DNA from: RGIG4608 sp045125655
GTDB taxonomy: Bacteria > Bacillota > Clostridia > Oscillospirales > CAG-272
Direction of reading: 5' to 3'
NCBI GenBank assembly: GCA_045125655.1
Contig: JBGVNP010000133.1
Coordinates: 1 to 10,598 of the forward strand
DNA: 10,598 bases
Each line of letters starts with the position of its first letter. Position 1 is the stretch's first letter. The notes under the pieces were generated by a model, which was given only the letters and a program-made list of their open reading frames with translations, was not told where the DNA came from and ran no database searches. Shown here piece after piece: positions 1-6,288 of this stretch. Both the position numbers and the translations under genes were made by a program.

Positions 1-28
1 GAATGTATAAACGATATATCACAAACCT

Positions 29-57
29 CGTAGGGACAGGCGTCCCCGACTGTCCGC
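29..57. repeat. small GC-rich hairpin, possible intergenic repeat
   Basis: The arms GGACAG (34-39) and CTGTCC (50-55) are exact complements, and the stem can extend inward by a C-G pair after one mismatch. The GC-rich block stands out in an AT-rich leader. It lies about 70 bases upstream of the pflX promoter and has no T-tract, so it is not a clear terminator. It may belong to a dispersed repeat family, but only one copy is visible here. Confidence 0.35.
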
Positions 58-126
58 AATCAATCGTAAACTAACTTTTTAAACTCACAGATAAATCCAA
101 ATTTATCAACAAAACAAATTAAACAC

Positions 127-155
127 TTGAAAAAGGAGTAAAAAAAGTATATAAT
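127..155 (+). promoter_or_regulatory. sigma-A type promoter for pflX-cinA
   Basis: A -35 box TTGAAA (127-132) and a perfect -10 box TATAAT (150-155) are separated by 17 bases. Transcription should start near 162. That leaves a short leader carrying the ribosome binding site GAAAGGAG (168-175), six bases before the ATG at 182. The rest of 1-126 is AT-rich and shows no gene. Confidence 0.75.
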
Positions 156-181
156 TAATAAAAAAGCGAAAGGAGTCGGCT

Positions 182-1066
182 ATGTCAAAATGCAATATGT
201 GTCCGCGCGAATGCTCGGTTGACCGTGAAAATGGAGAACGTGGTTTTTGCGGCGTTGGAAATGAATATATTATTGGTTCTGCCGATCTTCACTTTTGGGA
301 GGAGCCCTGTATAAGCGGAGAGCGTGGCTCGGGTGCTATCTTTTTCTCGGGATGCAATTTACGTTGCGTTTTTTGTCAGAATAAAGATATAAGCCGTGAT
401 CCAGTCGGTAAAAAATATACCGAGGATGAGCTTATCGACAAAATGCTTGAGCTTCAAGACCGAGGCGCGCATAATATCAATCTTGTCACAGCAACCCCCT
501 ACTCTCTTTTTCTCTCTAAAACTCTTGCAAAAGCCAAAGTCAAAGGATTAAATATTCCCATAGTATATAATTGCGGAGGATATGAGTCCCTAATGATGCT
601 TCGCGCTCTTGACGGCCTTGTTGATGTGTACCTGCCAGATTTCAAATATTTTGACAATCAACTCGCAAATAAATACTCATCAGCTCCCAATTATGCGGAG
701 ATTGCAGGCAATGCACTTATCGAGATGCACCGTCAGGTAGGAAAGCTCACACTTGATGAAAACGGCATTGCAAAGCAAGGTATTATAGTGCGCCATCTTG
801 TATTGCCCGCGCACCGAGAGGACTCAAAAGCGGCGCTAAAATATCTATCACAAATTTTACCCGTTGATGAAGTAATGCTTTCGCTTATGTGTCAATATAC
901 TCCGGATTGGGTCGGAGAGGACTCCCCCAAGAACTTAAAGCGCCGACTCACAAGCTTTGAATACAATGACGTATTATCCTATGCCATATCACTCGGATTT
1001 GACGGCTTTTCTCAAGAAAAAAGCTCAGCCAAGCGAGAATTTACACCAAAATTCAATAATAAATGA
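182..1066 (+). CDS. pflX: PflX-like radical SAM protein (pyruvate formate-lyase activase homologue)
   Basis: This 294-residue protein matches the PflX group (COG1313) of radical SAM enzymes in length and layout. The CxxxCxxC signature for the 4Fe-4S cluster that cleaves S-adenosylmethionine is at C58, C62 and C65, inside GCNLRCVFCQN. A second cysteine group near the N-terminus (C4, C7, C11, C23, in CNMCPRECSVDR...GFCG) is typical of the family and may bind another metal or cluster. The family resembles glycyl-radical-enzyme activases, but its physiological substrate is not established, and no glycyl radical enzyme is encoded nearby. The start is fixed by the strong ribosome binding site at 168-175. 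cinA begins 32 bases after the stop, so the two are probably co-transcribed. The fold assignment is secure; the biological role is open. Confidence 0.88.
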   Translation: MSKCNMCPRECSVDRENGERGFCGVGNEYIIGSADLHFWEEPCISGERGSGAIFFSGCNLRCVFCQNKDISRDPVGKKYTEDELIDKMLELQDRGAHNINLVTATPYSLFLSKTLAKAKVKGLNIPIVYNCGGYESLMMLRALDGLVDVYLPDFKYFDNQLANKYSSAPNYAEIAGNALIEMHRQVGKLTLDENGIAKQGIIVRHLVLPAHREDSKAALKYLSQILPVDEVMLSLMCQYTPDWVGEDSPKNLKRRLTSFEYNDVLSYAISLGFDGFSQEKSSAKREFTPKFNNK

Positions 1067-1098
1067 TTTTTTTGGAACACAACATAAAGAGGTCAACT

Positions 1099-2352
1099 AT
1101 GAATATAAAAACTGCTGAAATATTATGTGTCGGAACTGAATTACTTTTAGGCGAGGTCGTCAACACCAATGCGGCATATATAGGACGCCAGCTTGCGCGA
1201 CTTGGAATATCCGTATACCGCACGTCCGTGGTGGGCGACAACGTTGCGCGCCTTGAAGAAGCAGTAAACAATGCGCTCCGCGCCTCCGACCTTCTGATCC
1301 TTTCGGGCGGGCTCGGTCCAACCTATGACGATCTTACCAAGGAAACCGTCGCAAAGGTGCTCGGACTTCCAATGGTACGCGATGAAAAAATACTCAAGGA
1401 CATCGAAGAATATTTTGCTTCAAGCGGCAGAATAATGCCCGAAAACAATTCAAAGCAAGCGGACATTCCGCTCGGTGCTACTGCGCTCAAAAACCGCACG
1501 GGAACAGCACCCGGTATTTTCGTAGAAAAGGACGAAAAGGCGGTCGTTCTTCTGCCCGGACCACCATTTGAGCTTATACCAATGTTTGAGGAATTTGTAT
1601 TCCCCCGCCTGCGCGCGATGAGTGACAAAATTCTCATAAGCCATAATCTTCACGTTATGGGGATGGGCGAAAGCGAGGTCGAGATGCATCTTATCGACCT
1701 TATGCAAAACAGCGCAAATCCGTCCCTTGCTCCCTATGCAAAAGAGGGTGAGATGCGCCTTCGAGTGAGCGCGCTCGCAGATAACGAGGCAGAGGGCGAA
1801 AAAATGTGCGCCGATATTATAGAAAAGGTAAAGGAAAGTCCCGTTGGCAAATACATTTATGCAATCGATGCCGAAAACGTTGAGCAATTAGTGGTAAAAG
1901 CACTCGCCGAGCGCGGGCTCACTCTCTGCGTTGCCGAATCCTGCACGGGCGGAATGCTCGGAAAATGCATCACCGACGTGTCGGGTGCATCCGCGGTATT
2001 TTCGGGCGGCGTAATAACCTACTCTGACAAGGCAAAGATGGATCAGCTCGGAGTCAAGGAGGAAACTCTCAAAAAATTCTCCGCCGTTTCTCCCGAGGTA
2101 GCTATCGAAATGGCTGACGGCGTGAGAAAGCTTTTTGGCTCGAATATTGCCCTCTCAGTAACGGGTGAAGCAGGTCCAAGCTCCGCAACGGGCAAGAGCG
2201 TGGGCACGGTATATATCGGAATATCCACACACGAGAGCACCTATGCGATCCCCCTCACAGTTTCAAGCAGACGCAACCGAGAATATATTCGTAAGGTATC
2301 TTGTAGCCGTGCGCTCAGAGAGGTGCTCAAATCAATAAATTATTACTGTTAA
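1099..2352 (+). CDS. cinA: CinA family protein: MoaB-like domain plus nicotinamide-nucleotide amidase domain
   Basis: The 417-residue product has the standard two-domain CinA architecture. The N-terminal MoaB/MogA-like domain carries GTELLLGEVVNTN (from residue 12) and SGGLGPTYDD (from residue 69). The C-terminal amidase domain carries AESCTGG at residues 279-285, where the serine is the expected catalytic residue, followed by GGVITYSD. In studied homologues the protein recycles damaged pyridine nucleotides: the C-terminal domain deamidates NMN and the N-terminal domain hydrolyses ADP-ribose in some members. A link to competence exists in streptococci but cannot be assumed here. The chosen start has AGAGG at 1088-1092 with a six-base spacer. 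An in-frame ATG at 1063 overlaps the pflX stop but lacks such a site and would add 12 non-conserved residues. It probably shares the pflX transcript. Confidence 0.93.
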   Translation: MNIKTAEILCVGTELLLGEVVNTNAAYIGRQLARLGISVYRTSVVGDNVARLEEAVNNALRASDLLILSGGLGPTYDDLTKETVAKVLGLPMVRDEKILKDIEEYFASSGRIMPENNSKQADIPLGATALKNRTGTAPGIFVEKDEKAVVLLPGPPFELIPMFEEFVFPRLRAMSDKILISHNLHVMGMGESEVEMHLIDLMQNSANPSLAPYAKEGEMRLRVSALADNEAEGEKMCADIIEKVKESPVGKYIYAIDAENVEQLVVKALAERGLTLCVAESCTGGMLGKCITDVSGASAVFSGGVITYSDKAKMDQLGVKEETLKKFSAVSPEVAIEMADGVRKLFGSNIALSVTGEAGPSSATGKSVGTVYIGISTHESTYAIPLTVSSRRNREYIRKVSCSRALREVLKSINYYC

Positions 2353-2399
2353 ACTTTTCATTGTTTACAATTTATTAACATTTTTTGTTTCAATTTCTA

Positions 2400-2428
2400 T
2401 TGATTTTTTGTTTCTCTTGTACTATAAT
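2400..2428 (+). promoter_or_regulatory. sigma-A type promoter of the candidate non-coding RNA
   Basis: TTGATT (2400-2405) and a perfect TATAAT (2423-2428) are separated by exactly 17 bases, so a transcript should begin near 2435. No plausible open reading frame with a ribosome binding site follows. A structured stretch and a terminator do, which indicates an independent RNA gene rather than an mRNA leader. The flanking DNA is T-rich, so chance matches to a -10 box are possible, but a matched -35 at optimal spacing is good evidence. Confidence 0.7.
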
Positions 2429-2434
2429 GTTATT

Positions 2435-2673
2435 GGATAAAGTCTATACTTGTCTACTTTTATAAATTTTGAACTTTTTTCTCTTCATTTGGGAAAACGA
2501 ATATTACACCGGAATTTGTTTTGTTTTTTCATTTTTCTCTCTCCAAACCGTCCGGCGCAATACTTATCCGTTATCGCAATTGGTAAGTAAACCTCCACCA
2601 TGCTCGTAATGATTCGTTTTCTCAAATGACATTTTTTATTATAGCTCGCAACGCTTTACGGCGTTGCTTTTTT
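2435..2673 (+). ncRNA. candidate structured small RNA, family not recognised
   Basis: A promoter at 2400-2428 and an intrinsic terminator at 2648-2673 delimit a transcript of about 240 nt without a credible reading frame. The key feature is a long-range stem: TCATTTGGGAAAACGAAT (2485-2502) pairs with ATTCGTTTTCTCAAATGA (2612-2629), 18 consecutive pairs with one G-U, enclosing about 109 nt. Inside are CCGGA (2509-2513) with TCCGG (2551-2555), and the hairpin TACTTATCC (2561-2569) with GGTAAGTA (2582-2589), one base bulged. A segment containing CCTCC (2592-2596) appears unpaired. A long closing stem around a large internal region is compatible with a 6S-like RNA or another clostridial structured RNA, but I recognise no diagnostic sequence. 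It is not an obvious SRP, RNase P, tmRNA or T-box RNA. There is no plus-strand gene just downstream, so a riboswitch is unlikely. Confidence 0.6.
2648..2673 (+). terminator. intrinsic terminator of the candidate RNA
   Basis: GCAACGC (2648-2654) and GCGTTGC (2661-2667) form a perfect seven-base-pair GC-rich stem with a six-base loop, followed directly by six T residues (2668-2673). This is a textbook Rho-independent terminator for plus-strand transcription. It would end the small RNA and any read-through from cinA, which has no clear terminator of its own. Confidence 0.85.
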
Positions 2674-2687
2674 GTTTTGATACACAA

Positions 2688-2722
2688 CAACAAGGCACTT
2701 GCAAAATGCAAGTGCCTTGTTG
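2688..2722. other. perfect 15-bp hairpin without a T-tract
   Basis: CAACAAGGCACTTGC (2688-2702) and GCAAGTGCCTTGTTG (2708-2722) are exact complements around the loop AAAAT. There is no T-run on the plus strand after it; on the minus strand the following bases are only moderately T-rich (TTGTGT). It could be a weak terminator for minus-strand transcripts emerging from element A, a processing site, or a symmetrical protein-binding site. It ends 11 bases before element A. Confidence 0.55.
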
Positions 2723-2733
2723 AATTGATGTCA

Positions 2734-3271
2734 ATAAATTGGGATTTAGCGCGCAGTTAGTTTACTACGAACCGCTCAAGCCGCTTGGGCTCCTACTTTT
2801 TTGAGGAAAAAGTAGGCAAAAACCTTTTTTAGAGCTTCACGCAATAGCCATATAGTTTGTGCTGATTTGGTAAAATTTCGCGCAAATCGTGTTGTGTGAT
2901 ACTTTGTATCCCACAACACATAACGTTTTTCTCGCCATTTTAACAGGCGGCTCGAAAAACTGTAATTTGCTACCTCAACTAACTGTTTTGTTGTTAGCAC
3001 AAACTATAAAGTGTGGTATAAAGTAAGTAAATTTTAGAAAATTACTCCGTAGGAGTGATTTTCGTAGTTTTGAAAGTATGGTGCATACGTCACGCTTGCG
3101 TGTAAGTATGTACCGTGCTTTCTAAACCGATAATTCGCTTGCGAATTGTCGAAAATTTACGTAAACTCTGCTCAAACCAACCGATTAAGTTTTTCGGGGT
3201 GTGGGGCGGTTTTTTCAAAAAAGCCCCACATTTTTTCTAACTAACTTCTGCGCGACAAATCAAAATTTGAA
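2734..3271. repeat. palindromic intergenic element, copy A (MITE-like)
   Basis: This non-coding block of about 538 bases starts with ATAAATTGGGATTTAGCGC and ends with CGACAAATCAAAATTTGAA; the same ends bound copy B, and the left end also starts copy C. The two ends are imperfect inverted repeats of about 22 bases. Inside is a chain of hairpins: CCTACTTTTT/AAAAAGTAGG (2792-2816), an arm pair around 2889-2918 (GTGTTGTG/CACAACAC), ATTACTCC/GGAGTGAT near 3040-3060, CACGC/GCGTG near 3090-3101, AATTCGC/GCGAATT near 3132-3147, and TGTGGGGC/GCCCCACA (3200-3230). The interior differs strongly from B and C. No transposase is encoded. It fills the gap between the 3' ends of cinA and the convergent DUF4830 gene, stopping 2 bases from the latter's stop codon. 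I see no clear target-site duplication. Confidence 0.7.
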
Positions 3272-3273
3272 AA

Positions 3274-3756
3274 TCATCTTTCAAAGCCGTGAACGAAGCC
3301 GTTTACGTCTGCAGAGCATACGTCACCGCCGATCACAGTATTGCGATAAATAAGGAGATTTACATAAACCTCACCATCGTAGCTTGGGTAATTCTTAACA
3401 AGATAGGTATAGCGCATCACCGCTTTTTTCTTGAACGCGGAGAGGTCGAGTCCCTGTCTGCGCTGTATTTCATTGTATTCGGCAAATATCTTGTCAAATT
3501 CCTTTGGAATAATTACCTGTTCCTCCTTGGTCGGCTCGGCATCTACCTCCCAACCAAATTGCTTAAGGAAATTAATTCTGTCCTCGTTTGATTTTATCTT
3601 TTCATAATTGTATGAGACCTCCGTTCCCACCGCCGCTATTCCGTCACTGTTCGCATAGGTCGGAACGATCGCAATAACGGCTATAAGCGCCGCGAGTGCT
3701 ATGCAAATAACTGCAAAAAACTTTATCGTATTAGCATGAAATGAGTAAATAAACAT
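3274..3756 (-). CDS. membrane-anchored DUF4830 domain protein
   Basis: The 160-residue product has a short basic N-terminus, one hydrophobic segment at about residues 11-33, and a soluble C-terminal domain that should face outside. The pattern INFLKQFGWEVDAEP, VIIPKEFDKIFAEYNEIQRRQGLDLS, RYTYLVKNYP and the ending NGFVHGFER fits the DUF4830 family, which is common in clostridia and of unknown function. The hydrophobic segment lacks a clear lipobox, so a membrane anchor or uncleaved signal is more likely than a lipoprotein. The start is supported by AAAGGGGA upstream on the minus strand at a spacing of about nine bases. It begins 38 bases after the wecG-type gene on the same strand and is probably in its operon, although a shared function is not established. 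The stop codon nearly touches element A. Confidence 0.8.
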   Translation of the reverse strand: MFIYSFHANTIKFFAVICIALAALIAVIAIVPTYANSDGIAAVGTEVSYNYEKIKSNEDRINFLKQFGWEVDAEPTKEEQVIIPKEFDKIFAEYNEIQRRQGLDLSAFKKKAVMRYTYLVKNYPSYDGEVYVNLLIYRNTVIGGDVCSADVNGFVHGFER

Positions 3757-3794
3757 ATTTTAAAATCCCCTTTCAAGAGCGTGTATATGTTTGA

Positions 3795-4571
3795 TTATAT
3801 GCCGCGCTCACCGTCTTTATTCCACAAAGTGACTCTCCTTTTTGCGCCAAATATAAGTGCCGCAGGAAAAATTTCAAGCGACCTTATCACGCGCCCCGCT
3901 CTTTTTGGCTCATTCATCACGCGCCAAAGCCATTCAAGGTGAGAAGTTCTCCAAATAAGAGGTGCTCTTTTTTTATTCCCCGACCACACGTCGAGCGAGC
4001 CACCAAGGCAGACAATGATTGTGGGATTTTTCAGACGTTCCTGCAAGCGCTGTGCAAAAAGCTCCTGCCTTGGAAAGCCAAGGCACACAAACACAACGCG
4101 CGCACCCGAATTATCAATTTTATTGATTATCTCGCTTTCCTGATTGGATGAAAAATAGCCGTGATGAATACCGTATATTTTAAGATCAGGTTTTTCCCTT
4201 TTTAGCTTTTGGGCAGCGCACATAGCCACTCCCCTTTTTCCGCCAAGTAGAAATATACCCACGCCCTCTTTGGCACACAGATCTATAAGTCCCCTACCAA
4301 AATCAATACCCGCGACTGTATTTTTAAGCTCTTTGCCAAGTAAGTGAGCGATTGGGCGAAGTGAAAAGCCGTCGGGCAAGGACAGTGATGCCCCGTTCAA
4401 CGTTTTTCTTATATTTGTACTCTTCCTTGCCGCAGAAAGCATCTCAAGATTTGGTGTAAAAACCTTCATTCGCGCACCGCACTTTATTTTCTCCTCGCAC
4501 TGCGACAGCGCTTCGGAAAGCGATATATCGTCTATTTTCACTCCAAATAAATTCACTCTTTTTTGCGACAT
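3795..4571 (-). CDS. WecG/TagA/CpsF family glycosyltransferase (GT26)
   Basis: The 258-residue protein carries the family hallmarks: FTPNLEML (T39), SLPDGFSL (D67), a nucleotide-sugar-binding stretch IFLLGGKRGVA, VCLGFPRQELFA, and the C-terminal block VCLGGSLDVWSGNKKRAPLIWRT followed by LEWLWRVMNEPKR. Family members transfer N-acetylmannosamine or N-acetylmannosaminuronic acid from a UDP-sugar to a lipid-linked acceptor at the inner face of the membrane, in teichoic acid or exopolysaccharide synthesis. The threonine and aspartate match positions implicated in catalysis in TagA. The precise sugar and polymer cannot be read from the sequence, and no other polymer genes are adjacent. The start at 4571 has GGGAG about ten bases upstream; an in-frame ATG at 4616 would put its first codons inside the proS promoter and is less likely. 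Confidence 0.9.
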   Translation of the reverse strand: MSQKRVNLFGVKIDDISLSEALSQCEEKIKCGARMKVFTPNLEMLSAARKSTNIRKTLNGASLSLPDGFSLRPIAHLLGKELKNTVAGIDFGRGLIDLCAKEGVGIFLLGGKRGVAMCAAQKLKREKPDLKIYGIHHGYFSSNQESEIINKIDNSGARVVFVCLGFPRQELFAQRLQERLKNPTIIVCLGGSLDVWSGNKKRAPLIWRTSHLEWLWRVMNEPKRAGRVIRSLEIFPAALIFGAKRRVTLWNKDGERGI

Positions 4572-4587
4572 AAAATTCTTTCTCCCG

Positions 4588-4616
4588 TTGACAAAATATA
4601 AAAAATGTGCTATCAT
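4588..4616 (+). promoter_or_regulatory. strong sigma-A promoter for proS
   Basis: A consensus TTGACA (4588-4593) and TATCAT (4611-4616) are spaced by 17 bases, giving a start near 4623 and a leader of about 130 nt before proS. The promoter lies just upstream of the divergent glycosyltransferase start (4571), inside that gene's untranslated leader. Confidence 0.78.
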
Positions 4617-4621
4617 AAATT

Positions 4622-4627
4622 ATTATA
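4622..4627 (-). promoter_or_regulatory. possible -10 box for the glycosyltransferase operon
   Basis: The minus strand reads TATAAT here, which would place a start near 4615, about 44 bases before the ATG at 4571. The -35 region 17 bases further (GCATAT) is poor, so this is a weak call. If real, the box covers the expected proS start site, and the two divergent promoters would compete for polymerase. Confidence 0.35.
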
Positions 4628-4654
4628 ATAGGTAAGTGTGCGCTATATGCATAA

Positions 4655-4739
4655 TTTGCCTTGTTTTTGGGGTGTTTTGCTCTGCCCGATGGGTAAATTC
4701 AAGGCAAAACCGTCCCGACTTTACGGCGGTCGTAAGGTC
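4655..4739 (+). promoter_or_regulatory. structured proS leader RNA, possible cis-regulator
   Basis: Two perfect 9-bp stems lie in the proS leader. TTTGCCTTG (4655-4663) pairs with CAAGGCAAA (4700-4708), enclosing a G/C-rich loop with GCCC/GGGT that could pair further. GACTTTACG (4717-4725) pairs with CGTAAGGTC (4731-4739), one T-G pair, loop GCGGT. The only Shine-Dalgarno-like bases (AAGG, 4734-4737) are inside the second stem and sit about 16 bases from the ATG, too far for a normal site. No T-box sequence (GGTGGTACCGCG type) and no terminator are present, so a tRNA-sensing T-box is not supported. Regulation of translation or of RNA stability is an inference. Confidence 0.45.
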
Positions 4740-4753
4740 AAAGCTTTATAAAA

Positions 4754-6193
4754 ATGGCAAAGGATAAAAAATTAGTTGAACAGATCACATCTATGGATGT
4801 AGATTTCGCCCAGTGGTACACCGACATCTGCAAAAAGGCAGAGCTTATGGATTATTCAAGCGTCAAGGGATGCATGATCTTCCGTCCCTACGGATACGCT
4901 ATCTGGGAAAATATACAAAGAAATCTCGACGCGCGCTTTAAGGCGCTCGGTCACGAGAACGTTTATATGCCCATGTTCATTCCCGAATCCCTTCTTCAGA
5001 GAGAAAAGGATCACGTTGAGGGTTTTGCTCCCGAATGCGCTTGGGTAACTATCGGCGGCGAAAACAAGCTCTCCGAAAAGCTCTGCGTTCGTCCCACATC
5101 TGAAACTCTCTTCTGCGAGCATTTTAAGAACGTTATTCACTCCTACCGCGACCTTCCCAAGCTCTACAATCAGTGGTGCTCCGTTGTTCGTTGGGAAAAG
5201 ACGACACGTCCCTTCCTTCGCACAAGTGAATTCTTGTGGCAGGAGGGTCACACAATGCACGAAACAGCAGAGGAAGCAAGAGAAGAGACCCTCACAATGC
5301 TCAAGGTTTATGAGGACTTTTATCGCGATTCCCTCGCTATCCCCGCAATCACGGGTAGAAAGACCGACAAAGAAAAATTTGCAGGTGCAGAGGAAACATA
5401 CACAATCGAACCTATGATGCACAACGGTGTTGCACTTCAGGGCGGCACAACTCACTACTTCGGTGACGGATTTGCACGCGCATTTGATATTACCTTCGCA
5501 GGCAGAGATAACACGGTTAAATATCCTCACCAGACCTCTTGGGGTGTTTCAACCCGTATGATCGGTGCCATCATTATGACTCACGGTGACGATAACGGTC
5601 TTATTCTTCCCCCTGCCATCGCTCCCATTCAGCTTGCCATCATTCCCGTTGCTCAGCATAAGGAGGGCGTTCTTGAAAAGGCGGACGAGATAAAGAGAGA
5701 GCTTGCAAAGCACTTCCGCGTTAAGCTCGATGATAGCGATCAGTCAACAGGCTGGAAGTTCAGCCAGTACGAGATGAAGGGTGTTCCCGTTCGTCTTGAG
5801 ATCGGTCCCAAGGATATAGAAAACAACTCCTGCGTGCTTGTAAGCCGCGTAACAAGAGAAAAGAAATTCGTTTCCCTTGACAACGTTGTTGCAGAGGTTG
5901 AGGCAATGCTTAAGCAGGTTCACGACGAGCTTACAGACAGAGTAAGAAAGAACCTTGATGAGAAAACTCACGTTGCTCTTAATTTTGAGGAATTTCTCGA
6001 TATCGCAGAAAACAAGCCCGGCTACATAAAGGCAATGTGGTGCGGAGAGGTTGAATGCGAGGATAAGATCAAGGACGTAACGGGCGGCGTTAAGTCACGT
6101 TGCATCCCCTTCAACGAGGAAAAGCTCAGTGACGTTTGCGCTTGCTGTGGCAAGCCCGCAAAGCATATGGTCGTTTGGGGCAGACAGTATTAA
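4754..6193 (+). CDS. proS: prolyl-tRNA synthetase, archaeal/eukaryote-type
   Basis: The enzyme charges tRNA-Pro with proline using ATP in the cytoplasm. At 479 residues it is the short class IIa form found in archaea, eukaryotes and many clostridia, not the roughly 570-residue bacterial form, and it lacks the inserted editing domain. Visible elements are RPTSET (113-118) in the proline pocket, motif 2 with TRPFLRTSEFLWQEGHT (151-167), motif 3 around TSWGVSTRMIGA (261-272), an anticodon-binding domain at about 290-400, and the C-terminal extension. That extension has cysteines C430, C435, C450, C462, C464 and C465, probably binding zinc, and the characteristic terminal tyrosine (WGRQY). The ATG at 4754 begins the conserved sequence but has no good ribosome binding site. 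Misacylation by alanine would need a separate editing protein, which is not in this window. Confidence 0.96.
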   Translation: MAKDKKLVEQITSMDVDFAQWYTDICKKAELMDYSSVKGCMIFRPYGYAIWENIQRNLDARFKALGHENVYMPMFIPESLLQREKDHVEGFAPECAWVTIGGENKLSEKLCVRPTSETLFCEHFKNVIHSYRDLPKLYNQWCSVVRWEKTTRPFLRTSEFLWQEGHTMHETAEEAREETLTMLKVYEDFYRDSLAIPAITGRKTDKEKFAGAEETYTIEPMMHNGVALQGGTTHYFGDGFARAFDITFAGRDNTVKYPHQTSWGVSTRMIGAIIMTHGDDNGLILPPAIAPIQLAIIPVAQHKEGVLEKADEIKRELAKHFRVKLDDSDQSTGWKFSQYEMKGVPVRLEIGPKDIENNSCVLVSRVTREKKFVSLDNVVAEVEAMLKQVHDELTDRVRKNLDEKTHVALNFEEFLDIAENKPGYIKAMWCGEVECEDKIKDVTGGVKSRCIPFNEEKLSDVCACCGKPAKHMVVWGRQY

Positions 6194-6203
6194 TAAAAAT
6201 ATC

Positions 6204-6231
6204 ATAGGGAGTCCCATTTTGGACTCCCTAT
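6204..6231 (+). terminator. hairpin after proS, terminator-like but without a T-run
   Basis: ATAGGGAGTCC (6204-6214) and GGACTCCCTAT (6221-6231) form a perfect 11-bp stem with loop CATTTT, eleven bases after the proS stop. The bases that follow (ATTAAAAG) do not give the uridine tract of a standard intrinsic terminator. It may be a partial terminator or a 3'-end stabiliser that lets some transcription reach the rodA-type gene, for which I see no convincing promoter of its own. Confidence 0.5.
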
Positions 6232-6288
6232 ATTAAAAGATATACTTTTGCGCAAGTCTCACAGAAATCTATGGAAAGGAGGCACGAA

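Noticed and set aside
1063..1098. Earlier ATG for cinA giving a 4-base overlap with pflX
   Set aside because: The conserved N-terminus begins at 1099, which has AGAGG at ideal spacing; the additional 12 residues look non-homologous.
2776..3000. Minus-strand reading frame of 74 codons
   Set aside because: It lies wholly within element A, over its hairpins, has no ribosome binding site and resembles no protein family.
2734..3271. Target-site duplications flanking the elements
   Set aside because: The bases outside the shared ends of copies A and B show no convincing direct repeat, so transposition with duplication is not demonstrated.
2734..3271. CRISPR array or tRNA genes in the repeat-rich gaps
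   Set aside because: There are no regularly spaced direct repeats with unique spacers and no cloverleaf or T-loop (GGTTCGAATCC-like) sequence; the repeats are palindromic arms.
4623..4753. T-box riboswitch upstream of proS
   Set aside because: There is no GGTGGTACCGCG-type T-box sequence and no terminator/antiterminator pair, although other structure is present.
4856..5530. Minus-strand reading frame of 224 codons
   Set aside because: It is antisense to the well-supported proS gene, and its cysteine-rich translation reflects the codon bias of the opposite strand.
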